64,000 nt of DNA from Pseudomonas sp. ANT_J12. Its GTDB lineage: Bacteria > Pseudomonadota > Gammaproteobacteria > Pseudomonadales > Pseudomonadaceae. Shown here piece by piece: positions 34,951 to 43,461 of this stretch; the stretch's first letter is position 1, and every line of letters begins with the position of its first letter. Below the pieces are notes generated by a model. That model searched no databases. It worked only from the letters and a program-made list of their open reading frames with translations, and was not told the origin of the DNA. The stretch is taken from positions 1-64,000 of the forward strand of contig NZ_VOBN01000006.1 of assembly GCF_008370045.1 (NCBI RefSeq), given 5' to 3'. The translations under genes were made by a program, and so were the position numbers.

Positions 34951-36327
34951 TTAGTGTTTGCGATGCAAGCGCCAGCCCAGCACACCCAGCACCAGCAACC
35001 CAAACACCCCTGCCAACACCCACAACAACTGATCATCACTGATCAACGGCTTCTCGATCCGCAAATACCCAGGCTGCAGCAGCAACTCGCGCATGGCCTT
35101 GTTCGCTTCTTCCAGCGTCACCCCTTGCAGTTCCTTGGCCGGGTTGGTGAAGCGTCCGTCCTCGTAATCCCCCAGGGCGCTCCAGTAGTAATCGGCCAGG
35201 GCGCTGTTGCCTTGCACGGCCCAGGACTGGCGAGCGATAGCGGCTTGCTTGAGGCGGTCGAAGGTCTCGGCGTCGAGGCCGTTCTTGAGCAGCTCGGCCT
35301 TCATGTCTTCCAGCACTTGCTTGGCTTCGTCGACGTTTTCGCGCTCAAGGTCGGCATTCAGGCTCATGAAACCGACGCTGCCGAACAACTCGCGCTCGGC
35401 CCACGGGCCGTAGGACAAACCATGGGCCAGGCGCATCTGCCGATAGAGCGCCCAATCCAGGTAATCCTTGAGCAGGTCAAAGGCTTGATCGGGGATGTCT
35501 TCCAGCACCGGCTCCGGCACCAGCCAGTGCAACTTCGCACCACCGCCGACGAAACCGTGGATCAGGCTGCGTTCATGGGCCGCGCTGGTCTTGATGTCCG
35601 GCAACGGCAAATGCTCGGACGGATCGACCGCCTCAAGCGGCCCCCAGGCCCGTTCCAGATAGGCCGGCAGCAGCTTGTCGAGGTCGCCGACCACGATCAG
35701 GGTCATGTTGTTGGGGGCGTACCAGGCCTTGCGCACCTTATCCAGTTGCTCGCGGGTCAGGTGATCGACTTCGGCCCGCTCGGGGCATTTGAGGCCCAGC
35801 TCCACCGCCAGTTGATTACTGGCGGTGTGGCCCAGGTCCTGACGATCCATCCAGCGCTGCAGGTGCGAATAGTGGCCGCCGTCTTCACGCTCGACCACTT
35901 GCTTGGCGGCGTTGATCGCGTTGTCGTCGAATCGGGTCTGGGTCAGCAGCGCCAACAACAGGTCGAGGACCTTGCGCTGGTTTTTCGCCGGGGCTTCGAT
36001 CACGAAGGTGGTATCGGCGTTGCTCGTGAAGGCGTTCCATTCACCGCCGAGGGCCTGCATGCGTTCTTCCAGCCCCCCTTCACCGCTGGCGTCGATGCCG
36101 CTGAACAGCAGGTGTTCGAGCAGGTGCGGCAGTTCCTTTTCATCGCACTTGAAGTCATCGATGCCGACGCCGACCACCAGCCGAATCGCCACATGCCCAC
36201 GGTCATTGCCGGGCTTGAGCAGCAATTGCAGGCCGTTGGGCAGCGCATAGCCTTCGACCTGGAAACGATCCAGGGCAAACGAAGGGAATGAACCGAGCAA
36301 CAGACAGGCGAACAACAGACAACGCAT
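34951..36327 (-). CDS. M16 family zinc metallopeptidase, exported with C-terminal anchor
   Basis: 458-aa protein. Signal peptide 1-19 (LLFACLLLGSFPSFA). The N-terminal M16 half carries the inverted zinc motif HLLEH and a downstream glutamate (VEREDGGH), so it looks catalytically competent. A C-terminal M16_C half covers about 190-400 and a transmembrane helix sits near the end (LLWVLAGVFGLLVLGVLGW) followed by RLHRKH. Start at MRCLLFACLLLG (ATG 36327). About the size of single-chain insulinase-like bacterial peptidases. It should be periplasmic with a cytoplasmic basic tail. Confidence 0.87.
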   Translation of the reverse strand: MRCLLFACLLLGSFPSFALDRFQVEGYALPNGLQLLLKPGNDRGHVAIRLVVGVGIDDFKCDEKELPHLLEHLLFSGIDASGEGGLEERMQALGGEWNAFTSNADTTFVIEAPAKNQRKVLDLLLALLTQTRFDDNAINAAKQVVEREDGGHYSHLQRWMDRQDLGHTASNQLAVELGLKCPERAEVDHLTREQLDKVRKAWYAPNNMTLIVVGDLDKLLPAYLERAWGPLEAVDPSEHLPLPDIKTSAAHERSLIHGFVGGGAKLHWLVPEPVLEDIPDQAFDLLKDYLDWALYRQMRLAHGLSYGPWAERELFGSVGFMSLNADLERENVDEAKQVLEDMKAELLKNGLDAETFDRLKQAAIARQSWAVQGNSALADYYWSALGDYEDGRFTNPAKELQGVTLEEANKAMRELLLQPGYLRIEKPLISDDQLLWVLAGVFGLLVLGVLGWRLHRKH

Positions 36328-36379
36328 AACGAGCTTCCAGGCTGAACCATTGTTACTGACTGGCCACACCGTCAGACGT

Positions 36380-38038
36380 TCAAGGTGAATGCGTGATGTC
36401 CGCCAAATCGTCAGCCGCCAGCGCACCGGTGTCGGACGTTTCCAATACCGCGTAGGCACTGCTGCAAAACAGCGAATTCAAGCGTTTCATGTCGGCGATC
36501 AACTCCAGGTGCAACGAACTGGTTTCGATACTTTGCACGATCTTACGTTGCAAACGGCTGACATGAGCATGGGCCAGGCGGCGTTCCTGTGCGCGAAAGC
36601 GACGTTTCTCGCGCAGCAACTGCCGGGCGCTTTCCGGATCGCTGCTGAGGAACACCGACAGCCCCAGGCGCAAATTGGAGATCAACTGACTGTGCAACCC
36701 CGCCAACTCTTCCAGGCCGACGTCGGAAAAGGACCGGCGCTGCGAAGTCTTCTGCTGCTGGACCTTGCGCAGCATGCGTTCGATCAAGTCGCTGGCGAGT
36801 TTGAGGTTGATCGCCAGCTCGATGATTTCCGCCCAGCGCCGACTGTCCTGATCGCTGAGGTCTTCCCGGGGCATCTGCGCCAGGTAGAGCTTGATCGCGC
36901 TGTAGAGCGCTTCGACGTCATCGGTGTGGCGACGCATTTCCTGGGTGACGGCGGTCTGTTTGCCGTGCAACACGTCGAGCATGGCTTCGAGCATGTTGTC
37001 GATCAGATCGCCAATGCGCAGGGTTTCCCGGGCGGCGTTGGCCAGCGCCAGGCTCGGGGTGACCAGCGCGGTCGCGTCCAGATGCCGGGGCTTGGCCATG
37101 CCGTTGAGTTCCGGGCGCTCCGGCAACAACCAGGCGCAGAGCCTGGCCATCGGCCCGACGCTGGGCAACAGGATCAGGCAACGCGCGGTGTTGTAGAGCA
37201 AGTGGAAGCCAATGACCATTTCCTGCGGGCTGAAATCCAGGCTGTCGATCCAGTGCACCAGCGGGTCGAGCACCGGGATGATCAGCAACAGCCCAATCAG
37301 TTTGTACAACAGGCTGCCCAGCGCCACCTGGCGCCCGGCGGCGTTCTGCATGCTGGTGCTCATGAACGCCAGTACACCGCTGCCGATGTTGGCGCCGATC
37401 ACCAGGCCGATGGCCACCGGCAGGCTGATCACACCGGCACCGGCCAGGGTCGCGGTCAGCAGGACGGCGGCCAGGCTGGAGTAGGAAATCATCGCGAACA
37501 GCGCGCCAATCAGGGCATCGAGCAGGATGTCGCCGGTCAGGGAGGCGAAGATCACCTTCACCCCTTGGGCGTGTGTGATCGGGGCGGCGGCTTCGACGAT
37601 CAGTTGCAGCGCGAGGATGATCAGGCCCAGGCCGATGGCGACCCGGCCCATTTGTCCGACGCGGGTCTGTTTGCGCGACAGGAAGAAAATCACCCCGAGG
37701 AAGATCAGCAGCGGCGACAGCCACGACAGGTCGAACGTCAGCACCCGCGCCATCAGCGCCGTACCGACGTCGGCGCCGAGCATGGTCGCCAGCGCCGGGG
37801 TCAGCGCCATCAGGCCCTGCCCGACAAAGGAAGTGACCAGCATGGCCGTGGCGTTGCTGCTCTGGACCATGGCGGTCACGACGATACCGGCGATGAACGC
37901 CAGGCCACGCTTGGACATGTTCTGGCCAATCACATGGCGCAGATTGGAACCGTAGACCCGCAGGATGCCGGTTCGGACGATGTGCGTGCCCCAGATCAGC
38001 AAGGTCACGGCGGAAAGCAAATTGAGCAGGGTCAGCAT
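36380..38038 (-). CDS. Na/Pi cotransporter family protein (NptA/YjbB-like) with PhoU-like domain
   Basis: 552-aa protein. The N-terminal 320 residues hold two Na/Pi cotransporter repeats; the first has the QSSNA motif at residues 59-63, while the second has SYSSLAAVL. Residues about 350-540 form a helical PhoU-like domain. E. coli YjbB of this type exports phosphate. The ATG at 38038 (MLTLLNLLSAV) is used; an earlier in-frame start lacks family sequence. Possible role in phosphate balance; direction of transport is not shown by sequence. Confidence 0.88.
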   Translation of the reverse strand: MLTLLNLLSAVTLLIWGTHIVRTGILRVYGSNLRHVIGQNMSKRGLAFIAGIVVTAMVQSSNATAMLVTSFVGQGLMALTPALATMLGADVGTALMARVLTFDLSWLSPLLIFLGVIFFLSRKQTRVGQMGRVAIGLGLIILALQLIVEAAAPITHAQGVKVIFASLTGDILLDALIGALFAMISYSSLAAVLLTATLAGAGVISLPVAIGLVIGANIGSGVLAFMSTSMQNAAGRQVALGSLLYKLIGLLLIIPVLDPLVHWIDSLDFSPQEMVIGFHLLYNTARCLILLPSVGPMARLCAWLLPERPELNGMAKPRHLDATALVTPSLALANAARETLRIGDLIDNMLEAMLDVLHGKQTAVTQEMRRHTDDVEALYSAIKLYLAQMPREDLSDQDSRRWAEIIELAINLKLASDLIERMLRKVQQQKTSQRRSFSDVGLEELAGLHSQLISNLRLGLSVFLSSDPESARQLLREKRRFRAQERRLAHAHVSRLQRKIVQSIETSSLHLELIADMKRLNSLFCSSAYAVLETSDTGALAADDLADITHSP

Positions 38039-38207
38039 GCTGGGCCCCCTGTGGTGGTAGCGTCCCAAAGGGACAAGTTGACGGTACCGCGCGACGTTCT
38101 ACGTTCTGTACTTAAGCTGTAGTTGGCTAACGGTCTGGGCGCCAGCATCGCATAGCTAAAGAAGTGTTTGAAACAAAACTGTCATAAAAACAGCTTGATG
38201 CAGAGAT

Positions 38208-38229
38208 GAAAAAGGGGCCCGAAGGCCCC
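38208..38229 (-). terminator. Terminator of the terC gene
   Basis: Read on the minus strand: AGGGGCC, loop TTCGG-like, GGCCCCT followed by five T residues. It lies about 200 bp past the terC stop, beyond the REP pair. Confidence 0.75.
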
Positions 38230-38257
38230 TGCGCAATATTTGGAGTCACCGCATGAC

Positions 38258-38389
38258 TGTGGCGAGGGAGCTTGCTCCCGTTCGGCTGCGCAGCAGTCGT
38301 AAAACCGGCGAATGCGGTTCGTCTGATAAACCGCGTCGCCGATATGGGGGCCGCTTCGCGGCCCAGCGGGAGCAAGCTCCCTCGCCACA
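38258..38389. repeat. REP-like inverted pair, type B
   Basis: TGTGGCGAGGGAGCTTGCTCCCG and its inverse, with an inner GGGCCGCTTCGCGGCCC hairpin. Between terC and its terminator, so it would be transcribed as part of the terC 3' UTR. Confidence 0.9.
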
Positions 38390-38425
38390 AAAGCAGCTTT
38401 GCCACACCGGCTCCATCACAGCAGA

Positions 38426-39193
38426 TTACTGCCCCGGGATGTCCTTGCGCAGTTTCACCGGATCCTGCTGTTTCTTCTTTTTCGCAATCGCGGTGCGCAT
38501 CTTGATGTTGATCGCTTCCACGGCCAGCGAGAACGCCATGGCGAAGTAGACGTAGCCTTTTGGCACGTGCACGTCGAAGGATTCGGCAATCAGCACGGTA
38601 CCGACGATCAGCAGGAACGACAGCGCCAGCATCTTCAGCGACGGGTGCTTGTCGATGAACTCGCTGATGGTGCCGGACGCCCACATCATCACCAGCACGG
38701 CGACGATGATCGCCGCGATCATGACCGGTACGTGGGAAACCATGCCGACGGCGGTGATCACCGAATCCAGCGAGAACACGATGTCGATGATCGCGATCTG
38801 GATGATGGTGTAGAGGAAGTTGCCGCCCTTGCCGCTGGGCTCTTCGTTGGTTTCGTCTTCGCCTTCCAGCGCGTGGTACATCTCTTGCGAGCTCTTCCAC
38901 AGCAGGAACAGACCACCGAAGAACAGAATCAGGTCACGCCCGGAAATGCCCTGGCCGAACACTTCGAACAGGTCGGCGGTGAGGCGCATGACCCAGGTGA
39001 TCGACAGCAGCAACAGGATCCGCGTGACCATGGCCAGGGCCAGGCCGAACAGCCGGGTGCGCTTTTGCATGTGCTTGGGCATGCGGCTGACCAGGATCGA
39101 AATCATGATGATGTTGTCGATGCCCAGGACGATCTCCAGGGCAGTCAGGGTAAAGAAGGCAACCCAGATTTCAGGGTTGGTCAGCCATTCCAT
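38426..39193 (-). CDS. TerC family integral membrane protein
   Basis: 255-aa protein with seven helices. TerC signature residues are present: ALEIVLGIDNIIMISIL in helix 1-2 and IDIVFSLDSVITAVGM in the middle, which contain the conserved acidic residues of metal-linked TerC proteins. A charged loop (LEGEDETNEEPSGKGG) is in the centre and a lysine-rich tail at the end. TerC members act in metal (Mn, tellurite-linked) homeostasis and co-translational metalation. I looked for a yybP-ykoY-type riboswitch in front and did not find one. Confidence 0.88.
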   Translation of the reverse strand: MEWLTNPEIWVAFFTLTALEIVLGIDNIIMISILVSRMPKHMQKRTRLFGLALAMVTRILLLLSITWVMRLTADLFEVFGQGISGRDLILFFGGLFLLWKSSQEMYHALEGEDETNEEPSGKGGNFLYTIIQIAIIDIVFSLDSVITAVGMVSHVPVMIAAIIVAVLVMMWASGTISEFIDKHPSLKMLALSFLLIVGTVLIAESFDVHVPKGYVYFAMAFSLAVEAINIKMRTAIAKKKKQQDPVKLRKDIPGQ

Positions 39194-39277
39194 GTGTATT
39201 CCTTTGAGCGAGTGTTAAACCCAGAAGAGCCGGGCTTCAACCAGCGAAGCGCGGCCCCGTCGGGGTGAGTCTTTGAT

Positions 39278-40585
39278 TTATAGAGTGCTGAAAACCGGAA
39301 AAATCCCCATCAGCAACGCCGCAACCAATATGCAGAGGCACACCAGAACGGCCCATTTCAGAGTGAAGCGCTGGTGGTCACCAAATTCAATACCGGCCAG
39401 GGCCACCAACAGATAAGTCGATGGAACCAGCGGGCTAAGCAGGTGGACGGGCTGGCCGACAATCGAGGCACGGGCCATTTCCACGGCGGTGATGCCGTAA
39501 TGGCTGGCGGCTTCGGCAAGAACCGGTAACACGCCGTAATAAAATGCATCGTTGGACATGAAGAACGTGAACGGCATGCTCACCAGCGCCGTGATCACCG
39601 CCAGGTACGGGCCGAGGAAATCCGGGATAACCGCCAACAGACTTTTCGACATGGCATCGACCATGCCGGTGCCCGACAGAATACCGGTGAAGATACCGGC
39701 CGCGAAGATCAAACCGACCACCGCCAACACGCTGCCAGCGTGGGCCGCGACACGGTCCTTCTGCTGTTGCAGGCATGGATAATTGACGATCATCGCGATA
39801 CTGAAGGCCACCATGAACAGCACCGGCAGCGGCAACAGGCCGGCGATCAAGGTACCCATCAGGGCCAGGGTCAGTGCGCCGTTGAACCAGATCAGCTTCG
39901 GACGACGGGCGTCCGGGAACTGCGAAACGCTGATTTCGCTGTGGTCCACTTCGTCGCCCGCCAGGTGCAATTCACCCAGGCGCGCGCGCTCGCGTTTGCC
40001 GTAGAAGTAGGCAATCGCCAGGATCGCCACCACACCGGCCAGCATCGCCGGAATCATCGGCACGAAAATGTCCGACGGGTCCACATGCAGCGCACTCGCC
40101 GCACGAGCGGTCGGGCCGCCCCACGGGGTCATGTTCATCACGCCGCCGGCCAGGATGATCAGGCCGGCCATGATCCGCGGGCTCATGCCGATGCGGCTGT
40201 AGAGCGGCAGCATGGCGGCCACGCAGATCATATAAGTGGTCGCGCCGTCACCATCGAGGGAGACAACGAGCGCCAGAACGGCGGTACCGACCGAAACTTT
40301 CAACGGGTCGCCCTTGACCAGTTTGAGGATCTTGCGCACGGCCGGGTCAAACAGGCCGGAGTCGATCATCAGGGCGAAGTACAGAATGGCGAACATCAGC
40401 ATCACGCCGGTCGGCGCAAGCTTGGTGATGCCTTCGAGCATCATCGGGCCGATCTTCGGCGCAAAACCGCCGAACAGGGCAAAGACGATTGGAATAATAA
40501 TCAGGGCGATCAGCGCGGACAGGCGCTTGGTCATGATCAGGAACATGAACGTGATGACCATGGCAAAGCCAAGGAAAGTCAGCAT
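39278..40585 (-). CDS. citA: Citrate-metal/proton symporter CitA (CitMHS family)
   Basis: 435-aa inner-membrane carrier with about eleven to twelve helices. CitMHS features: DGDGATTYMICVAAMLPLY, GGVMNMTPWGGPTARA and FFMSNDAFYYGVLPVLAE. In PAO1 the homologue PA5476 is the citrate transporter. GGAG precedes the ATG. It is the last gene of the block that matches PA5505-PA5476. The leader contains a candidate Hfq/Crc target, fitting catabolite control. Confidence 0.9.
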   Translation of the reverse strand: MLTFLGFAMVITFMFLIMTKRLSALIALIIIPIVFALFGGFAPKIGPMMLEGITKLAPTGVMLMFAILYFALMIDSGLFDPAVRKILKLVKGDPLKVSVGTAVLALVVSLDGDGATTYMICVAAMLPLYSRIGMSPRIMAGLIILAGGVMNMTPWGGPTARAASALHVDPSDIFVPMIPAMLAGVVAILAIAYFYGKRERARLGELHLAGDEVDHSEISVSQFPDARRPKLIWFNGALTLALMGTLIAGLLPLPVLFMVAFSIAMIVNYPCLQQQKDRVAAHAGSVLAVVGLIFAAGIFTGILSGTGMVDAMSKSLLAVIPDFLGPYLAVITALVSMPFTFFMSNDAFYYGVLPVLAEAASHYGITAVEMARASIVGQPVHLLSPLVPSTYLLVALAGIEFGDHQRFTLKWAVLVCLCILVAALLMGIFPVFSTL

Positions 40586-40715
40586 GGGAATACTCCAGGC
40601 GTAGCGCGGCTAGGGAATGGGCGAACCGGGTGGGGTCAGCGCAGAACGGGAAGCACGAGGCGTACGGGGGGAGTTGCGGCAAAGCGGCGGGTAGCAGAAG
40701 ACATCAGAATCACCA

Positions 40716-40728
40716 TTGTTGTTGTTAA
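40716..40728 (-). promoter_or_regulatory. Candidate Hfq/Crc (AAnAAnAA) target in the citA leader
   Basis: On the minus strand TTAACAACAACAATGG: four AAn triplets in phase, matching the A-rich motif bound by Hfq with Crc in Pseudomonas carbon catabolite repression. About 130 bases before the citA ATG. Confidence 0.45.
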
Positions 40729-40803
40729 TTGGGCCGTGCGAGCGATAAAACACAGGCATTGGCCAACCGGTCTGTTGCCGGTAGTGGGGGCGATCCTAAT
40801 GGG

Positions 40804-40836
40804 GAAAGCTTTCAGCCAGCTTTCGCTGGTGAAAGC
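40804..40836. promoter_or_regulatory. Cluster of GAAAGC half-sites upstream of citA
   Basis: GAAAGCTTTC (palindrome) followed by GCTTTC and GAAAGC spaced by 6 bp. It overlaps the hairpin CCAGC-TTTC-GCTGG. It may be an operator for a citrate-responsive regulator; none is identified. Confidence 0.4.
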
Positions 40837-40904
40837 ATTGACCGGATGGGCAACCGGCCGTCGGACGGGCTCAACGTCCCGAAACACGGGGCAGGAGGCA
40901 AAAA

Positions 40905-41306
40905 ATGGACAAAATTCATACCGGCGGCTGCCACTGCGGACATCTGCGCTATCAATTCAGCGGGCCGCTGCACGACATCGCCCACTGCCATTGCTCGATC
41001 TGTCGGCGGGTCAGCGGCGGGATCGTGACCACCTGGATCACCGTGCCCGCCTCAGCGTTTGAATGGAAAGGTGGGACACCGGCGCGGTACGACTCTTCTG
41101 AACACTGCGCGCGATATTTCTGCCCGACCTGTGGGGCACAGGTGGCCCTGATCACGCAGCTCAGCCCCGAGAGCATTGACCTGACGATCGCCACCCTCGA
41201 TCACCCGGAGCAGGCCCCGGCCGACCGGCACATCTGGACCGACAGCCGCTTGCCCTGGCTGCACCTGGACGAACACCTGCCCAGTGAAGCCGAGGAAAAC
41301 ATCTGA
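40905..41306 (+). CDS. GFA/CENP-V domain protein
   Basis: 133-aa cytoplasmic zinc protein of the glutathione-dependent formaldehyde-activating (GFA) family. Cysteine groups in order: GGCHCG, HCHCSICRR and CPTCGAQ, which bind two zinc ions in this fold. Most members are not formaldehyde enzymes and have unknown thiol-linked roles. AGGAGG lies just before the ATG. It ends directly against the convergent next gene. Confidence 0.88.
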   Translation: MDKIHTGGCHCGHLRYQFSGPLHDIAHCHCSICRRVSGGIVTTWITVPASAFEWKGGTPARYDSSEHCARYFCPTCGAQVALITQLSPESIDLTIATLDHPEQAPADRHIWTDSRLPWLHLDEHLPSEAEENI

Positions 41307-41633
41307 TCAGAAAATAGACAGGTTCAACGGCCGGATCGCGCCCATCCACACGGCGTGTTCGGTGTGATCGAGCAGGTCATCGCCAGTGTCCGGGTGCAGG
41401 AATACCACCAGACCGTTGCGGTTTAACACCAGCCACGGCAGCACCTCGCCAAGGAGTTCCGGCCCGAACGCCAACTGGCAGCTCCAGTCCGGGTGCGGAC
41501 CGACCGGGCGCTCATGCACGCGGCCCATCTTCAACGGGAATAAGGTTGCGGCCTGTTCACACAAGGCCCTTGCCTGGTCGATCGTACTGGCGTCGAAATA
41601 GACGTGGGCGTGATAGCCCGTGATTTGCTGCAT
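41307..41633 (-). CDS. DOPA 4,5-dioxygenase family protein
   Basis: 108-aa small protein. ITGYHAHVYFDA at the start and HPHTGDD-like HPDTGDDLLDHTEHAVWMG near the end give the histidines of this family, related to extradiol dioxygenases that cleave catechols such as DOPA. The ATG at 41633 begins MQQITGYHAHVYF; 17 upstream in-frame codons are not family sequence. In bacteria the physiological substrate is unclear. Its stop abuts the GFA stop with no spacer. Confidence 0.8.
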   Translation of the reverse strand: MQQITGYHAHVYFDASTIDQARALCEQAATLFPLKMGRVHERPVGPHPDWSCQLAFGPELLGEVLPWLVLNRNGLVVFLHPDTGDDLLDHTEHAVWMGAIRPLNLSIF

Positions 41634-41717
41634 TTGAACCTCTCGAAAAACCCGGTCGAACCGTTGCCGTTTCCTACAGGTCACACACCATATAGTTAGG
41701 AAACAAGGAACTCAGCC

Positions 41718-42383
41718 ATGAAAAATGCCGAAACCCCGGTGGTGAAAGTGGTGCTCTATGGTGCCATGAGTAGCCTGGGCAGTGCGCTGATGGCTGAAAT
41801 GCTGCGGCGCCAGCATGAAGTGATCGCGATTCTCGATGACCTGACCGCGCTGGCGCCACGTCCGGGCCTGCGCACCAAGAACGGTGATCTGTTCGACGCC
41901 GAGCGGGTCAAGCAAAGCGTGGCCGGGTGTTCGGCGGTGATCTGTCTGCTGGACGCAACGGGCCTGCCGATCAACAGCGAACATGTGGAAAAAACCATCG
42001 TGCCGGGTCCGGTCGAGCAGGTGCTGGCGGTGGATGCGCTGATTGACGGCATGCAAGCCGCCGGCATTGGCCGGTTGTTCGTAGTGGGGGATTTTGCCGA
42101 ACTCGATGAAGCGGAAGTCGAGGACGACCTTCAGCATCATGCCGCCGAAGAAATCCTCGAAGCCCTGCAAAGCAGCGGCCTGCACTGGACATTGGTGGAT
42201 GCGCCGCGCGGGGCTGCCGGGCTGACCATCGAGCATTTCAGCCAGGTCAGCAGCAGCCTGGAGCCGGGGTTGGGCGAAGCGCTTGAGCGATTGAATCGGG
42301 TGGCCGTCGGTATTGCCGATGAGCTGCGGTTGAACCTGCACCTAGGGGAGCATGTGAGTTTTGTGGCGGCTTCCGGACCGTAA
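41718..42383 (+). CDS. NAD(P)-binding Rossmann-fold protein (NmrA/atypical SDR)
   Basis: 221-aa protein. The dinucleotide-binding start is VVLYGAMSSLGSALMAEMLRR (about 10-30), a glycine pattern somewhat altered from GxxGxxG (GAMSSLG). Residues about 50-110 include GDLFDAERVKQSVAG and AVICLLDATG typical of the NAD(P)H-binding/NmrA-like group. No clear YxxxK catalytic pair, so it may be a sensor or non-catalytic. Start at 41718, convergent with the LysR gene (13-bp gap). Confidence 0.7.
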   Translation: MKNAETPVVKVVLYGAMSSLGSALMAEMLRRQHEVIAILDDLTALAPRPGLRTKNGDLFDAERVKQSVAGCSAVICLLDATGLPINSEHVEKTIVPGPVEQVLAVDALIDGMQAAGIGRLFVVGDFAELDEAEVEDDLQHHAAEEILEALQSSGLHWTLVDAPRGAAGLTIEHFSQVSSSLEPGLGEALERLNRVAVGIADELRLNLHLGEHVSFVAASGP

Positions 42384-42396
42384 AGATTCCAGCCTT

Positions 42397-43347
42397 TCAC
42401 ACCGCAATCGACGGTAACGGCAAACCGTTCAACGACTGCGCACTGCTGGCCTGCTCCGCCATCAACCAATCCACAAACTGTTTAATCAACACCCCACGGC
42501 GTTTGCGCTGGGGCAACACCACGTAATAACCCAACCGGGAAATAATCGTGTCGGCAATCGGCCGGCACAACAAACCCTGGGCCAGCAAGTTATCCACAAG
42601 GTGCCGCCAACCGATGGCCACGCCCTGGCCGCCGATCGCCGCCTGGATCAACAAGGTGTAATTGTCGAAACGCAGCTGCCCCGGTGCCGGTGCGGACGTT
42701 AACCCCAGCTCACGGAATACGCCGCTCCAGTCGAACCAATTGGCGCTGTTTTCACCGCGAAGGTGCAGCAGCGGCAACTCCAGCAGCGACTGGATCGGCA
42801 AGGGCAGGGCGCGCTCCTTCAACAACAGCGGACTGCACACCGGGAACACTTCCTCGCTGAACAGCCAATGGCTTTCGCCCTGTTTAAAGCGGCCATCGCC
42901 AAACAGGATCGCCACGTCGATATCGGTGCGCAGCATGTTGTGATTGCGCTCGCTGGTAACCAGGCTGACATCGACCTGCGGATTGGCTTCATGGAAGCGG
43001 TGCAGGCGCGGCATCAGCCAATACGCCGCGAAGGCGAAATCGGTGGCGACTTGCAGCACTTCATGTGATTGCTGAGCGCTGATTGCGGTCAACCCTGCAT
43101 CGATATTCTGCAAACCGAGCTGAACCTGCTCGAAAAGGATCATCCCGGTTTCGGTCAATTCGATACCGCGATAGATGCGATCGAACAGCCGCGTGCCGAG
43201 CTGTTCCTCCAACCGCTTGATCTGCTGACTGATCGCAGGCTGCGTGGTGCCGAGCTCAACCGCAGCCGCGGTAAAGCTGTGCTGACGGGCCGCTGACTCG
43301 AAGGCGCGCAGCAGGTCCAGAGACAAATCACCAAGGGCGTCATACAT
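42397..43347 (-). CDS. LysR-family regulator of choline-sulfate use
   Basis: 316-aa LTTR. N-terminal helix-turn-helix FTAAAVELGTTQPAISQQIKRLEEQLGTRLF (split here over about residues 26-55), then an effector domain from about 90 (HEVLQVATDFAFAAYWL). Divergent from betC, as in PAO1 (PA0032/PA0031), so it most likely activates the choline-sulfate genes with choline sulfate or choline as signal. A T-N11-A palindrome overlaps its own start codon, suggesting autoregulation. Confidence 0.87.
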   Translation of the reverse strand: MYDALGDLSLDLLRAFESAARQHSFTAAAVELGTTQPAISQQIKRLEEQLGTRLFDRIYRGIELTETGMILFEQVQLGLQNIDAGLTAISAQQSHEVLQVATDFAFAAYWLMPRLHRFHEANPQVDVSLVTSERNHNMLRTDIDVAILFGDGRFKQGESHWLFSEEVFPVCSPLLLKERALPLPIQSLLELPLLHLRGENSANWFDWSGVFRELGLTSAPAPGQLRFDNYTLLIQAAIGGQGVAIGWRHLVDNLLAQGLLCRPIADTIISRLGYYVVLPQRKRRGVLIKQFVDWLMAEQASSAQSLNGLPLPSIAV

Positions 43348-43360
43348 AAGCTGTGCTTAT
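43346..43360. promoter_or_regulatory. LysR-type operator overlapping the LysR start codon
   Basis: ATAAGC-TGT-GCTTAT, a perfect palindrome that contains the T-N11-A pattern of LTTR boxes. It covers the first base of the LysR gene. Confidence 0.6.
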
Positions 43361-43396
43361 CCTAGTCATTGCCGTGCATGGGCTTTACCGTAAAAC

Positions 43397-43411
43397 GCAT
43401 GGACTCCATGC
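43397..43411. promoter_or_regulatory. Second palindrome in the LysR/betC promoter
   Basis: GCATGGA-C-TCCATGC, 7-bp arms around one base, 50 bp before the betC start and 37 bp from the first palindrome. Could be the activation subsite or the site of another regulator such as BetI-like proteins. Confidence 0.45.
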
Positions 43412-43461
43412 TCGATCGCAGCACTCTCGCATAAATATTCACTATGGAATGCCGCGATCAC

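Larger units (their letters stand above)
40586..40904. other. 319-bp divergent region between citA and the GFA gene
   Basis: Contains, reading toward citA: a cluster of GAAAGC/GCTTTC half-sites with a CCAGC-TTTC-GCTGG hairpin at 40804-40836, an A-rich AAC repeat at 40716-40728 and a 26-codon open frame (about 40636-40716, minus) that begins at the end of the AAC repeat. That frame lacks a good ribosome-binding site and I did not call it a gene. Confidence 0.6.

Noticed and set aside
36389..38122. 577-codon open frame antisense to the Na/Pi cotransporter gene
   Set aside because: Dominated by Q, G, D, H and R without any hydrophobic core; shadow frame.
38127..38900. 257-codon minus-strand frame overlapping terC and its REP pair
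   Set aside because: Runs through the repeat and terminator and out of frame with terC.
39194..39277. Manganese (yybP-ykoY) riboswitch before terC
   Set aside because: The 84-bp gap lacks the conserved loop sequences; only a modest GC hairpin is visible.
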